DNA of 64,000 nucleotides. It comes from Streptomyces syringium (lineage in GTDB: Bacteria; Actinomycetota; Actinomycetes; Streptomycetales; Streptomycetaceae). The stretch is from contig NZ_JAGIOH010000001.1 in the NCBI RefSeq assembly GCF_017876625.1, positions 7,027,501 through 7,091,500 on the forward strand, written 5' to 3'. Of this stretch, positions 8,917 to 17,296 are shown piece by piece (position 1 is the first letter of the stretch; every line of letters begins with the position of its first letter). Made by a program: the position numbers and the translations under genes. The notes under the pieces are model-generated. The model worked only from the letters and a program-made list of their open reading frames with translations. It did no database searches and was not told where the DNA came from.

Positions 8917-9090
8917 CTACTTCGGCGCGTGCTCGCCGAGGTAGAAGAGCAGCCAGATGAAGCCGGCGAGCAGGTGGCTGACGACGACGTAGATGAGCAC
9001 GCGGAAGGCCACGGCCTTCTCCTTGTACTTCTCACTGCCTGCGCCGAGGTCGCGCGGGGGCGCGGCCTGCCCGGCCGGGTCGTCGGTCAC
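8917..9090 (-). CDS. DUF6126-like single-pass small membrane protein
   Basis: This is a 57-aa protein on a GTG start with GGAGAG upstream. The N-terminal 20 residues are polar (TDDPAGQAAPPRDLGAGSEKYKEK), then one hydrophobic helix (LIYVVVSHLLAGFIWLLFYLG) and a short tail EHAPK. It matches the pattern of the small Streptomyces DUF6126 proteins. It is the third gene of a leftward run with the ArsR regulator, 69 bp downstream of it, so it may be under the same operator. Confidence 0.75.
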   Translation of the reverse strand: MTDDPAGQAAPPRDLGAGSEKYKEKAVAFRVLIYVVVSHLLAGFIWLLFYLGEHAPK

Positions 9091-9159
9091 TGCTGCTCTC
9101 CAGTCGTCGTGCTGTGCTGTGCTGCGGCGGCCGGGTGGCGGCCGCCGGTGCGGGTGGTG

Positions 9160-9513
9160 TCAGGGGGCGTCCGGCCGCTCGGCCTCGCGCAGTTCCGTCA
9201 GGAGCTCCTCCTGGCCGGTCAGGACCTGGGTGAGCAGCCGCCGGGCGGCCGCCAGCAGCTCCGCGACGTCCCCGCCCGCCAGGGCGTAGACGACGGTGGG
9301 GCCCTCGCGGGTGGCGGTGACGATGCCGGAGCGACGCAGCACGGCCAACTGCTGCGAGAGGCTGGAGGCCTCGATCCCGATGGCGGCGAGAAGGTCCCGC
9401 ACCGGCATCGGCCCGTCCTGGAGGAGCTCCAGCACCCGGATGCGCACGGGGTGCCCGAGCATCCGGAAGAACTCCGCCTTCGCCTGGTAGAGCGGCACCC
9501 GCACCCCGATCAA
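9160..9513 (-). CDS. ArsR/SmtB-family winged-helix transcriptional repressor
   Basis: This is about 117 aa. The core VPLYQAKAEFFRMLGHPVRIRVLELL...VRDLLAAIGIEASSLSQQLAVLRRSGIVTATREG is the ArsR winged helix, with the recognition helix at SSLSQQLAVLRRSG and the wing at TATREGPTVVYAL. No clear metal-binding Cys cluster (ELCVCDL type) is present, so it may sense something other than a metal. The start could be TTG 9513, which overlaps the stop of the preceding small gene (coupling), or GTG 9504/9498. It is probably autoregulated through the palindrome at 9750-9771. Confidence 0.85.
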   Translation of the reverse strand: MIGVRVPLYQAKAEFFRMLGHPVRIRVLELLQDGPMPVRDLLAAIGIEASSLSQQLAVLRRSGIVTATREGPTVVYALAGGDVAELLAAARRLLTQVLTGQEELLTELREAERPDAP

Positions 9514-9710
9514 CGCCCGTCCCGCCCCTCGTCCGGATCCGTCGCGGCGCCGGTGTCGACGCCGTGCGCCCGGGCCAGCCGCAGCGCGTCGTCCAGCTCG
9601 TCGGCGGCCATGGCCACCGCGTAGGCGTCGCCGTCGGCCTGTGCCGCTTCCAGGGCCGCGCGCGCGTCGCGCACCCGCTCCCGCATCGCTTCGGCGAACG
9701 CACTCACCAC
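9510..9710 (-). CDS. Small helical hypothetical protein, first gene of the ArsR operon
   Basis: This is a 66-aa protein from a GTG (9710 or 9707) preceded by a G6 tract. The sequence VSAFAEAMRERVRDARAALEAAQADGDAYAVAMAADELDDALRLARAHG is a two-helix, Ala-rich, likely coiled segment with an acidic tail. No family was recognised. Its stop overlaps the likely TTG start of the ArsR gene, so the two are translationally coupled. Confidence 0.65.
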   Translation of the reverse strand: MVSAFAEAMRERVRDARAALEAAQADGDAYAVAMAADELDDALRLARAHGVDTGAATDPDEGRDGR

Positions 9711-9749
9711 AGCCCCCCAGCGGCACGCCTGATGACCCAGGCACCTGGT

Positions 9750-9771
9750 GAATTGAAGAATTCTTCAATTC
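9750..9771. promoter_or_regulatory. Predicted ArsR operator, perfect 22-bp palindrome
   Basis: GAATTGAAGAA is followed directly by its exact reverse complement TTCTTCAATTC. It lies 40 bp upstream of the first gene of the ArsR operon, in otherwise GC-rich DNA. The length and AT-rich inverted arms fit ArsR/SmtB operators; assignment to this ArsR is inference from position. Confidence 0.75.
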
Positions 9772-9781
9772 TAGGGCACGC

Positions 9782-9804
9782 CCCGCCGGGTCCGACCCGG
9801 CGGG
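9782..9804. terminator. Hairpin downstream of the flavin-reductase-like gene
   Basis: CCCGCCGGGT (9782-9791) pairs with ACCCGGCGGG (9795-9804) over a 3-nt loop, just past the stop of the gene at 9812-10267. There is no U-tract. Confidence 0.55.
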
Positions 9805-9811
9805 TGCCGGG

Positions 9812-10267
9812 TCATACCCGCCACTCCCCGTTCCTCATCAATTCCCGTCCCTCCAGCTCGTTCTCCTCCCGCCAGGCCAGGAGCCGACGGGGCCGGAAGC
9901 GGAGGTACACCCAGGTGTCGCGTTCCCGGGGGTCCCACGCCAGCTTCGCGGCGAAGGCGTCGGCCGCCGCGGCCGGGAGGTCGGCCCCGGCGACGGTCTC
10001 GGCGTCGGCATCGATGAGGATCACGTCCCGGGTGTGACCGAGGGCGATGCGGGCCTCGCCGTTCGCCGCGAGGTTGCGGGCGGTGCGGTTGGTGGTGCGG
10101 GTGCACATCACCAGCGTGCCGTCGTGCCAGACGAAGGACAGCGGGGCCAGCAGCGGCCCGCCGTCGCGGTCCGCCGTGGACACCCACGCGTCCTGGTCCT
10201 TCTCCAGCCGTTCCAGCACGTCGGACTTCCGCTGCTCGGCACTGCGCGCCGGTGGCATGTTCGTCAT
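9812..10267 (-). CDS. Pyridoxamine 5'-phosphate oxidase / flavin split-barrel family protein
   Basis: This is a 151-aa protein. The central part (DAWVSTADRDGGPLLAPLSFVWHDGTLVMCTRTTNRTARNLAANGEARIALGHTRDVILIDADAE) is the PNPOx-like split barrel, with conserved Thr/Asn/Arg residues that contact FMN or F420. Small members of this family often act as F420- or FMN-dependent reductases or bind cofactor only. It is probably a cytoplasmic dimer. It is divergent from cslA, with about 280 bp between. Confidence 0.8.
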   Translation of the reverse strand: MTNMPPARSAEQRKSDVLERLEKDQDAWVSTADRDGGPLLAPLSFVWHDGTLVMCTRTTNRTARNLAANGEARIALGHTRDVILIDADAETVAGADLPAAAADAFAAKLAWDPRERDTWVYLRFRPRRLLAWREENELEGRELMRNGEWRV

Positions 10268-10548
10268 CCCCGGACGCTATCGACGCAACGCGCCTGCGCG
10301 CCTCGGCCGTAAGCCGTACGTCATCTGGGCCTACCGCCGTACTACCAGCGGCCTACCTCGACCTGGGGCGACCCTCGGCCGGTACGGGTCCCGTGTGGTC
10401 TGTGTGGGTGGCCTGACGGTGTGTTGCATGCAGATTGTCAGATGATCAGAGAGTCAGCTTGTTAGGTTTTCAGGGCTGATGCAGCGATTTATGCGATTTA
10501 TTCGAGTCATGCAAAGTTCCCGTGTCCTTGTGCGGCTGGGGGTGTGTG

Positions 10549-12636
10549 GTGACGGTTTCGGCGAGTGGAGCCCGGTTGGCGGCCACCGATGGGTGCGCGG
10601 TGGCGAGTGTGTCCAGTGACAAGGCTTCCGGCGGCCGGCCCGTCGACGGCAAGGCGGCCGGGGGCGGCTCAGCCGGCGCCGTCGCGTCCGGCGGGCCGCC
10701 CGGCGGCGTTCCCGGCCCGGGCGGAGCCGCCGGCGGATCGGGCCCGGCGGGCCCGGGGAGCCCCGGTGCCCCCGGCGCCGGCGGGCCGGGCTCCGGGGGA
10801 GCGGGGCCGGGCGGCCCCGGCGGGCCCGAGGTGGCGGAGCCGGACGGGGCGAGCGGACCGGCGGGCTATGACTACGAGGGGTTCAGCCGGCTGGCGGGGG
10901 AGCTGACGGAGCCGCCCAAGGGCGTGTACCGGGTGCGGTACCAGCGGCTGCTGGACCGGGAATCCGGCAGTGGGTGGGGGATCGGGCTGCTCGTGGGAGC
11001 GGCCCCGCTGGTGTCTATGGGCTTGCTGGTATGGCTGTTGTGGCCGGGGCACTGGGCGCACCGGGAGTACGTCGGCCCCATCGGGCGCGCCGCGGACACG
11101 GCGATGCTGATCTCGATCGGGCTGATCGAGGTCTTCAGAGTGGTCAACGTCCTCTCCAACGCCCATGCGACCTGGGTCGCCCGCGATCCGGTGCCGGTGC
11201 GGGCACAGCCGGGCACCCGGGTGGCGTTCCTGACGAGCTTCGTCCCCGGCAAGGAACCCCTGGAGATGGTGAAGGCCACGCTGGAGGGGGCGGTGCGCAT
11301 CGAGCACGACGGGGTGCTCGATGTCTGGCTGCTGGACGAGGGCGACGACCGCGAGGTCAAGGCGCTGTGCCGACAGCTCGGCGTACGGCACTTCTCCCGC
11401 AAGGGGACGGTGCGCTGGAACCAGCCGTCGGGCTGCTTCCGGGCCCGCACCAAGCACGGGAACTACAACGCCTGGCTCGACGCGCACGGCCACGACTACG
11501 AGTTCATGGCCTGCGTGGACACCGACCACGTGCCGCTGCCGAACTTCCTCCAGCGCATGATGGGCTACTTCCGCGACCCGGACGTGGCCTTCGTGGTCGG
11601 CCCGCAGGTCTACGGCAACTACACGGCGGCCGTGACGAAGGCCGCCGAGAGCCAGCAGTTCCTCTTCCACGCGCTGATCCAGCGGGCGGGCAACGCCTAC
11701 GGCTCGCCGATGTTCGTGGGCACGAGCAACTGCGTGCGCATCAGCGTGCTGCGCCAGATCGGCGGGCTCTACGACTCGATCACCGAGGACATGGCGACGG
11801 GGCTGGAGATCCACCGCCGCCGCAACCCCGCCACGGGCCGCCGCTGGCGGTCGGTGTACACCCCCGACGTGCTGGCCGTGGGCGAGGGCCCGTCCTCCTG
11901 GACGGACTTCTTCTCCCAGCAACTGCGCTGGTCGCGCGGGACGTTCGAGACGCTGCTGAAGCAGTACGGCCGGGCGGTCTGGCGCCTGTCGCCCGGCCGG
12001 GCACTCAACTACACGCTGATGGTGACGTATTACCCGATGGCGGCGCTCAACTGGTTCCTCGGCGCCGTGTCGTGCGTGCTGTTCCTCGGGCTGGGCGCGG
12101 CGGGCATCAACGTGGAGTCCCAGGTGTGGCTGATGCTCTACAGCGACGCGGCGGCGCTCCAGGTCGGGCTGTACATGTGGAACCGGCGCCACAACGTGAG
12201 CCCGCACGAGCCGGCCGGGTCCTCCGGCGCGGCCGGGATGGTGATGTCCGCCCTCTCCGCCCCGCTGTACGCGCGGGCGCTGGGGGAGGCGCTGCTGCGG
12301 CGCCGCTCACGGTTCGTCGTGACCCCCAAGGGCGACTCGGCCAGCCCCGACTGCCTGGCGACCTTCCGCACCCATCTGGTGTGGGTCGGGGTCTTCGGAC
12401 TGTCGCTGGCCGCGTCGATGGTGCTGAGCCACGCCCACACGGCCATGCGCATCTGGGCGGGGCTGGCCATGCTGACCGCCCTCGGGCCGCTCGGGGTATG
12501 GCAGGCGGGTCTGCTGCGGGACCGCTGGCGGGCCCGCCGCGGGGCGGAGCCGGCGGTGGCGGCGGGGGATCCGGCGGTGGCCGGGGAGGCGGAGGCCGGG
12601 TCGTCCCTCCCGGTGGAGCAGCGCAGCCCGGTGTGA
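10549..12636 (+). CDS. cslA: Cellulose-synthase-like processive glycosyltransferase (GT2), CslA type
   Basis: This is about 695 aa from a GTG with GGGGG 6 nt upstream. A long Gly/Pro/Ala-rich cytoplasmic leader (residues about 20-105) precedes two membrane helices (near 140-165 and 180-200). The GT2 domain carries DEGDD (about 263), DTDH (about 325), TED (about 412) and QQLRW (about 457), the catalytic set of processive synthases. Four more C-terminal helices follow. CslA makes the beta-glycan at hyphal tips of Streptomyces. It sits directly upstream of glxA, as in the known csl locus, and is probably co-transcribed. Confidence 0.9.
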   Translation: MTVSASGARLAATDGCAVASVSSDKASGGRPVDGKAAGGGSAGAVASGGPPGGVPGPGGAAGGSGPAGPGSPGAPGAGGPGSGGAGPGGPGGPEVAEPDGASGPAGYDYEGFSRLAGELTEPPKGVYRVRYQRLLDRESGSGWGIGLLVGAAPLVSMGLLVWLLWPGHWAHREYVGPIGRAADTAMLISIGLIEVFRVVNVLSNAHATWVARDPVPVRAQPGTRVAFLTSFVPGKEPLEMVKATLEGAVRIEHDGVLDVWLLDEGDDREVKALCRQLGVRHFSRKGTVRWNQPSGCFRARTKHGNYNAWLDAHGHDYEFMACVDTDHVPLPNFLQRMMGYFRDPDVAFVVGPQVYGNYTAAVTKAAESQQFLFHALIQRAGNAYGSPMFVGTSNCVRISVLRQIGGLYDSITEDMATGLEIHRRRNPATGRRWRSVYTPDVLAVGEGPSSWTDFFSQQLRWSRGTFETLLKQYGRAVWRLSPGRALNYTLMVTYYPMAALNWFLGAVSCVLFLGLGAAGINVESQVWLMLYSDAAALQVGLYMWNRRHNVSPHEPAGSSGAAGMVMSALSAPLYARALGEALLRRRSRFVVTPKGDSASPDCLATFRTHLVWVGVFGLSLAASMVLSHAHTAMRIWAGLAMLTALGPLGVWQAGLLRDRWRARRGAEPAVAAGDPAVAGEAEAGSSLPVEQRSPV

Positions 12637-12750
12637 ACGGAGGCCGCCCGGCACGGGCGGCGGTCCTCGGTACGGACGTACGGCGCGGCAGTGCCGAGAG
12701 GGCGGTGGCGCCGAGAGTGCTGATGCGACGGATGGGATGTGGGTGGTGTG

Positions 12751-14688
12751 GTGAAGGTCTACCCGAAGACGAAGACACGCAAGGCGGCGCTGGGCGCGGT
12801 GGCGGTCGCGGCGCTCGTCGCGGCGAACGCCCCGGCCGCCGCCGGGTTCGCGGAGCGGGCCTGGCACGAATACACCATCAACCAGGAGTCGTACAAGGCC
12901 CGTTACGGGCACTGGGACCTGGTGGACGTCCCCGAGAAGTTCAGGATCAACGCGATCCACGCGGCCCTGCTGCACACGGGCAAGGTGCTGCTGATCGCGG
13001 GCTCGGGCAACGACGAGAAGAACTTCAAGGCGGGGACCTTCCAGAGCGTGCTGTGGGACCCGCGGAAGGACACCTTCAAGGAGATCGACACCCCCAAGGA
13101 CATGTTCTGCGCGGGGCACGCGCAGCTGCCCGACGGAAAGCTGCTGGTGGCGGGCGGCACCGCGCGCTACGAGAAGCTGACCGGCGATGTGACGCGCGCG
13201 GGCGGCGGGATGATGGTGAAGAACGAGGACCCCGACAAACCCCGGACCCTGCCCGCGGGCACCGTCTTCGAGGGCTCGACCGGCAAGCGGTACCGCTCGC
13301 AGCTGCCGGTGCTGGTGCCGCGGGCGAAGAAGACGGTGACCGAGGAGACCGACGAGAACCCGAAGAAGGTCGTCGTCAGCGCGTCCCAGGCACGGGTGTA
13401 CGTGGAGTCGGACGTCGAGGGCGAGGAGGGCATCGCCAACACCGCCGACCAGTACAAGGTCAAGGGGCTGCGGGGCAAGGACGCCCAGATGGTCTACGGG
13501 CTCGCGACGAAACTGGGGCTGGACAAGAAGGACTTCCAGGGCCTCAAGGAGGCCTACGAGTTCGATCCCGTCACCGAGCGGTATGTGACGGTCGACCCGA
13601 TGGAGGAGGCCCGCTGGTACCCGACCCTGGTCAGCTTGAAGGACGGCCGGGTGCTGTCCGTCTCCGGCCTGGACGACATGGGCGAGATCATCCCGGGCAA
13701 GAACGAGATCTACGACCCGAAGACCCGCACCTGGGGCCCGGCGCCGCAGCAGTACTTCCCCACCTACCCCGCGCTGTTCCTCACCAACGGCGGGAAGCTC
13801 TTCTACTCCGGCTCCAACGCCGGCTACGGCCCGGCCGACAAGGGCCGCAAGCCGGGCGTGTGGGACGTGGAGGAGAACACCTTCACCCCCGTCCCCGGCC
13901 TGCGGGACCCACAGCTCACCGAGACCTCCGCCTCGGTGCTGCTGCCCCCGGCCCAGGACCAGAAGGTGATGATCCTGGGCGGCGGCGGGGTGGGGGAGTC
14001 CCGCGAGGCCACCAAGCGGACCGCGGTGGCGGACCTGAAGGCCGAGAACCCCGCCTTCACCTCCGGTCCCGACCTGCCGGTGGGCACCCGCTACCTCAAC
14101 GCCGTCCTCACCCCCGACGACAAGGTCTTCACCACCGGCGGCTCACGCGACTACCGCGGCAAGCGCGGTTCGGACATCCTGGGTGCCCAGTTCTACGACC
14201 CCCGGGCGAAGGCGTTCGACACCATGGCCGCCCCCACCGTGGGCCGCAACTACCACTCCGAGGCTCTGCTGCTGCCCGACGGGCGGATCGCGGTGTTCGG
14301 CTCCAATCCGCTCTTCGCCGACGAGGACGACACCAGGCCCGGCGTGTTCGAGCAGCGCATCGAGGTCTACACCCCGCCGTACCTCTACCGCGACAAGCGC
14401 CCGGCCCTGCGCACGGGACCGCTCAAGGCGGAGCGGGGCGGAACCGTCACCCTCCCCACGCCGGCCCCCGGCAAGGTGGCGGCGGTCCGGCTGATGCGCC
14501 CGAGCGCGGTCACCCACGCCACGGACGTCGAGCAGCGCTCCATCGCCCTGCAGGCGACGGCCCGGGCCGACGGCCTGTCGGTGACCATCCCGAAGGATCC
14601 GTCCCTGGTGCCGGCCGGCTGGTACATGGTCTTCCTGACCGACCGGGAAGGCACCCCGTCCGAGGCGGCGTGGGTGCGCGTCCGCTGA
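12751..14688 (+). CDS. glxA: GlxA-type mono-copper radical oxidase (galactose-oxidase family)
   Basis: This is about 645 aa, 114 bp after cslA; GTG 12751 or 12748. The N-terminus (KTKTRKAALGAVAVAALVAANAPAAA) is a signal anchor, so the enzyme faces outward. The predicted copper and cofactor residues by analogy with galactose oxidase are Cys about 120 (MFCAGH), Tyr about 290 with neighbouring Trp (RWYPT), Tyr-His about 501-502 (NYHS) and His about 589 (THATD). Kelch-like propeller blades fill the middle. GlxA oxidises the CslA glycan and is needed for its deposition at the tip and for morphogenesis. A terminator follows at once. Confidence 0.92.
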   Translation: MKVYPKTKTRKAALGAVAVAALVAANAPAAAGFAERAWHEYTINQESYKARYGHWDLVDVPEKFRINAIHAALLHTGKVLLIAGSGNDEKNFKAGTFQSVLWDPRKDTFKEIDTPKDMFCAGHAQLPDGKLLVAGGTARYEKLTGDVTRAGGGMMVKNEDPDKPRTLPAGTVFEGSTGKRYRSQLPVLVPRAKKTVTEETDENPKKVVVSASQARVYVESDVEGEEGIANTADQYKVKGLRGKDAQMVYGLATKLGLDKKDFQGLKEAYEFDPVTERYVTVDPMEEARWYPTLVSLKDGRVLSVSGLDDMGEIIPGKNEIYDPKTRTWGPAPQQYFPTYPALFLTNGGKLFYSGSNAGYGPADKGRKPGVWDVEENTFTPVPGLRDPQLTETSASVLLPPAQDQKVMILGGGGVGESREATKRTAVADLKAENPAFTSGPDLPVGTRYLNAVLTPDDKVFTTGGSRDYRGKRGSDILGAQFYDPRAKAFDTMAAPTVGRNYHSEALLLPDGRIAVFGSNPLFADEDDTRPGVFEQRIEVYTPPYLYRDKRPALRTGPLKAERGGTVTLPTPAPGKVAAVRLMRPSAVTHATDVEQRSIALQATARADGLSVTIPKDPSLVPAGWYMVFLTDREGTPSEAAWVRVR

Positions 14689-14695
14689 GCCGTAC

Positions 14696-14734
14696 CCGAC
14701 CCGGTGCCCGAGCTGTTGCCGGGCACCGGGTCGG
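14696..14734. terminator. Bidirectional terminator after glxA, 15-bp stem
   Basis: 14696-14710 pairs perfectly with 14720-14734 around a 9-nt loop. It separates glxA from the convergent glucanase. Confidence 0.85.
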
Positions 14735-14793
14735 CTGTGTGACGGGCATCCCCGCCGCGCGGGCGACGTCATCGGGGCCGGCGCGGCCGGTGG

Positions 14794-16023
14794 CTACTTC
14801 GCCGGTGTGAGGGGGGCCGGCGCTGTCTGCGGGCTCGGGTGCGGGGCCGGGGGAGCCGCCGGGGTGACGGCAGGGGCGGCCGGCGGCATCACCGCGGGCG
14901 GCGTCACGGGTTGCACCACCGGCTTCAGCACCGGCACCGGCTTCTCGACCTGCACGGGCTGCGGCGCGGCCGGCTTCGCGGGGGCGGTCGGTCTGGTGCG
15001 CGCCAGCTTCAGCGCGTAGTCGGCCCACCAGTGACCGGCCGGCGGGGCGCCCCGGCAGGAACCGTCCGACTCACCGGGGCGCTTGACCCAGACGAAGGCG
15101 TCGACGCGCGCCGCGCCGGTGTGCGTCGTGGGCGCGGCGCCCAGGGCCCGGCCCGGGGGGTTGCACCACGACTCGGCTCCGTTGCCGCCGGTGGCCTTGT
15201 CCTGTTCCGGAGGCAGCGGACCGTTGCCGTTGCGGCTGGTGTCGATGATGTAGTGCGCCCCGCCCAGCAGGTCCGAGAGCTTGTCGCCGTACGCGCGGGT
15301 GACGGGGGTGGTGTGGAAGTTGGAGACGTTCAGCGCGAATCCGTCCGCCTGCGACACCCCCGCCCTCTCCAGCGCACCCGCCAGCAGCCGCTGATCGGAG
15401 ATCCAGCCGGAGTTGCCGGCATCGAGGTACACCGACGTACGGGGGTTGGCCTTGAACTTCCGTACGGCCTCGCCCAGCAGCCCGAGCCGCTCCTTGGCCA
15501 CCTCCGGGGTCACACAGCCCGACGCCCACTGGGCGATGGCGTCGGGCTCCAGCACCACCCACGCCCGGCGCTCGGCGATCCCCGCCGCGGCACTGTCCAG
15601 CCAGGCCCGGTAGTGGGCCGCGTCCTTGGCGCCGCCGGAGGAGTACTGGCCGCAGTCACGGTGCGGGATGTTGTAGGCCACCAGCAACGGCACCTTGTCC
15701 GCTTGTTCGGCCTGTCGGGTGACCTGCTCCACCTGCTCCTTCGGGTCGCGGCCGTCACCGGGCATCCACACGGCCGTCGGCTGGTCGGCGATGCGCCGGA
15801 GCACCGCCGCGTCCTGTTCCCGGCCGCGTTCCTGCCACACCCGCACCTGCCGTGCCGCCCGGCCCGTGGGCTCCACCCAGAACGGGGAGTCGGGGCCGTC
15901 CGTGGCGCTCGCCGCGGCCGCCCGGCCGTCACAGGACGGCAGGCACACGCCGCACGCGCAGGCGAACAGGACGGCGCCGCGCCGGGCTCCGGTGATGAAG
16001 CGGGCTGTATGTGCCCTGGGCAT
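14794..16023 (-). CDS. cslZ: Secreted glycoside hydrolase family 6 endoglucanase (CslZ-like)
   Basis: This is about 409 aa; ATG 16023 is preceded by GGAAGGGTGGGG, better than GTG 16047. An N-terminal signal segment (GAVLFACACGVCLPSC) may also be a lipobox. The GH6 core shows YNIPHRDCGQYSSGG (catalytic acid region), VLEPDAIAQW, LDAGNSGWI and FVWVKRPGESDG, the conserved cellobiohydrolase/endoglucanase B motifs. The last 80 residues are Pro/Val/Ala-rich and could span or bind the wall. Position next to cslA-glxA points to trimming of the hyphal-tip glycan. The symbol is by synteny with the csl locus. Confidence 0.8.
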   Translation of the reverse strand: MPRAHTARFITGARRGAVLFACACGVCLPSCDGRAAAASATDGPDSPFWVEPTGRAARQVRVWQERGREQDAAVLRRIADQPTAVWMPGDGRDPKEQVEQVTRQAEQADKVPLLVAYNIPHRDCGQYSSGGAKDAAHYRAWLDSAAAGIAERRAWVVLEPDAIAQWASGCVTPEVAKERLGLLGEAVRKFKANPRTSVYLDAGNSGWISDQRLLAGALERAGVSQADGFALNVSNFHTTPVTRAYGDKLSDLLGGAHYIIDTSRNGNGPLPPEQDKATGGNGAESWCNPPGRALGAAPTTHTGAARVDAFVWVKRPGESDGSCRGAPPAGHWWADYALKLARTRPTAPAKPAAPQPVQVEKPVPVLKPVVQPVTPPAVMPPAAPAVTPAAPPAPHPSPQTAPAPLTPAK

Positions 16024-16157
16024 GAACCCCACCCTTCCGCTCTTCACATGGTCCTCGTCCGTTCCTCCACGCTTACACGTGTCGATCCGTCAGGTCGCGC
16101 GGAACTGCGCCGAACGGGCAGCACGGTGCCCCGGCCGGCGGTTCGGCTCCTCGCCCG

Positions 16158-17219
16158 CTATCCGCCGAGCACCTCCGCCAGGTCGTAGTGGACCGGCTCC
16201 TCCAACTGCGCGTAGGTGCACTCCCGCGGCTCCCGGTCGGGGCGCCAGCGGCGGAACTGGGCGGTGTGGCGGAAGCGGTCGCCCTGCATGTGGTCGTAGG
16301 CGACCTCGCACACCCGCTCCGGGCGCAGCGGGATCCATGACAGGTCCTTCTTGCCCGTCCACCGGCTCGGGCCGCCGGGCAACCGGTCGGCGGCCTGCGC
16401 CTCCTCGCTGGCCCACCGCTCCCAGGGGTGGCCCTCGGCGGAGGGCATCCGCAGCGGCTCCAGCTCGCCCATCAACTCCTGGCGGCGGCGCATGGGGAAG
16501 GACGCGCAGACCCCGACGTGCTGCAGCCGGCCCGCGTCGTCGTGCAGGCCGAGGAGCAGCGAACCGACGACCGGACCGCTCTTGTGCAGCCGCAGACCCG
16601 CGAGCACGCAGTCGGCGGTGCGCTCGTGCTTCACCTTGACCATGACCCGCTCGCCCTGCCGGTAGGGGAGTCCGGGCGGCTTGGCGACGACCCCGTCCAG
16701 GCCCGCGCCCTCGAACCGCTCGAACCACGCCCGGGCCACGGCGATGTCCTCGGTGACGGGCGCGACGAACACCGGGTCGGCCGCGTCGCGCAGCGCGTCC
16801 TCCAACGCGGCGCGGCGGGCGCGCTGCGCCGTCTCCAGCAACGACGCGTCGCCGAGGGCCAGCAGATCGAACGCCACAAAGCTCGCGGGGGTGGTCTCCG
16901 CCAGATGGCGTACCCGGGAATCGGCCGGATGGATGCGCTCCAACAGGGCGTCGAAGTCCAGCCGTCCGCCCCGGACGATGACGATCTCGCCGTCCAGGAC
17001 GCAGCGCGGCGGCAGCTGTTCGCGCAGCCCGCGCACGAGTTCGGGGAAGTAGCGGGTCAGCGGCTTGCCCGAGCGGCTGCCGAGCTCGATCTCCTCGCCG
17101 TCCCGGAAGACGATGGCCCGGAAGCCGTCCCATTTGGCCTCGTAACTCATGCCCGGTGGGATGGCCGCCGCGGACTTCGCCAGCATCGGCCGTACCGGAG
17201 GCATCACCGGAAGGTCCAT
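16158..17219 (-). CDS. ligC: ATP-dependent DNA ligase C (LigD-ligase-like)
   Basis: This is a 353-aa protein with no polymerase or nuclease domain. The nucleotidyl lysine is in EAKWDGFR (Lys 29); further ligase motifs are GSRSGK, DGEIV, VAFDLL, GVVAK and VKVKHERTADCV, followed by an OB-fold region ending near GKKDLSWIPLRPERVCEVAYD. Length and lack of extra domains match mycobacterial LigC. It is divergent, 77 bp apart, from a stand-alone Prim-Pol gene, the same pairing as ligC and its Prim-Pol neighbour in mycobacteria. It likely seals nicks in excision repair. Confidence 0.85.
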   Translation of the reverse strand: MDLPVMPPVRPMLAKSAAAIPPGMSYEAKWDGFRAIVFRDGEEIELGSRSGKPLTRYFPELVRGLREQLPPRCVLDGEIVIVRGGRLDFDALLERIHPADSRVRHLAETTPASFVAFDLLALGDASLLETAQRARRAALEDALRDAADPVFVAPVTEDIAVARAWFERFEGAGLDGVVAKPPGLPYRQGERVMVKVKHERTADCVLAGLRLHKSGPVVGSLLLGLHDDAGRLQHVGVCASFPMRRRQELMGELEPLRMPSAEGHPWERWASEEAQAADRLPGGPSRWTGKKDLSWIPLRPERVCEVAYDHMQGDRFRHTAQFRRWRPDREPRECTYAQLEEPVHYDLAEVLGG

Positions 17220-17296
17220 GATCTTGATTGTGCGGGTGCGACGGCTCTCGCGCCCGCCGACGGGCGCCGCCCGCCCGTGCGGCCTAGCGTGACGGT

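Noticed and set aside
10974..14810. Very long open frame (1278 codons) across cslA and glxA in another frame
   Set aside because: Arg/Gly/Ala-rich translation with no domain; it is a high-GC shadow of two well-recognised genes.
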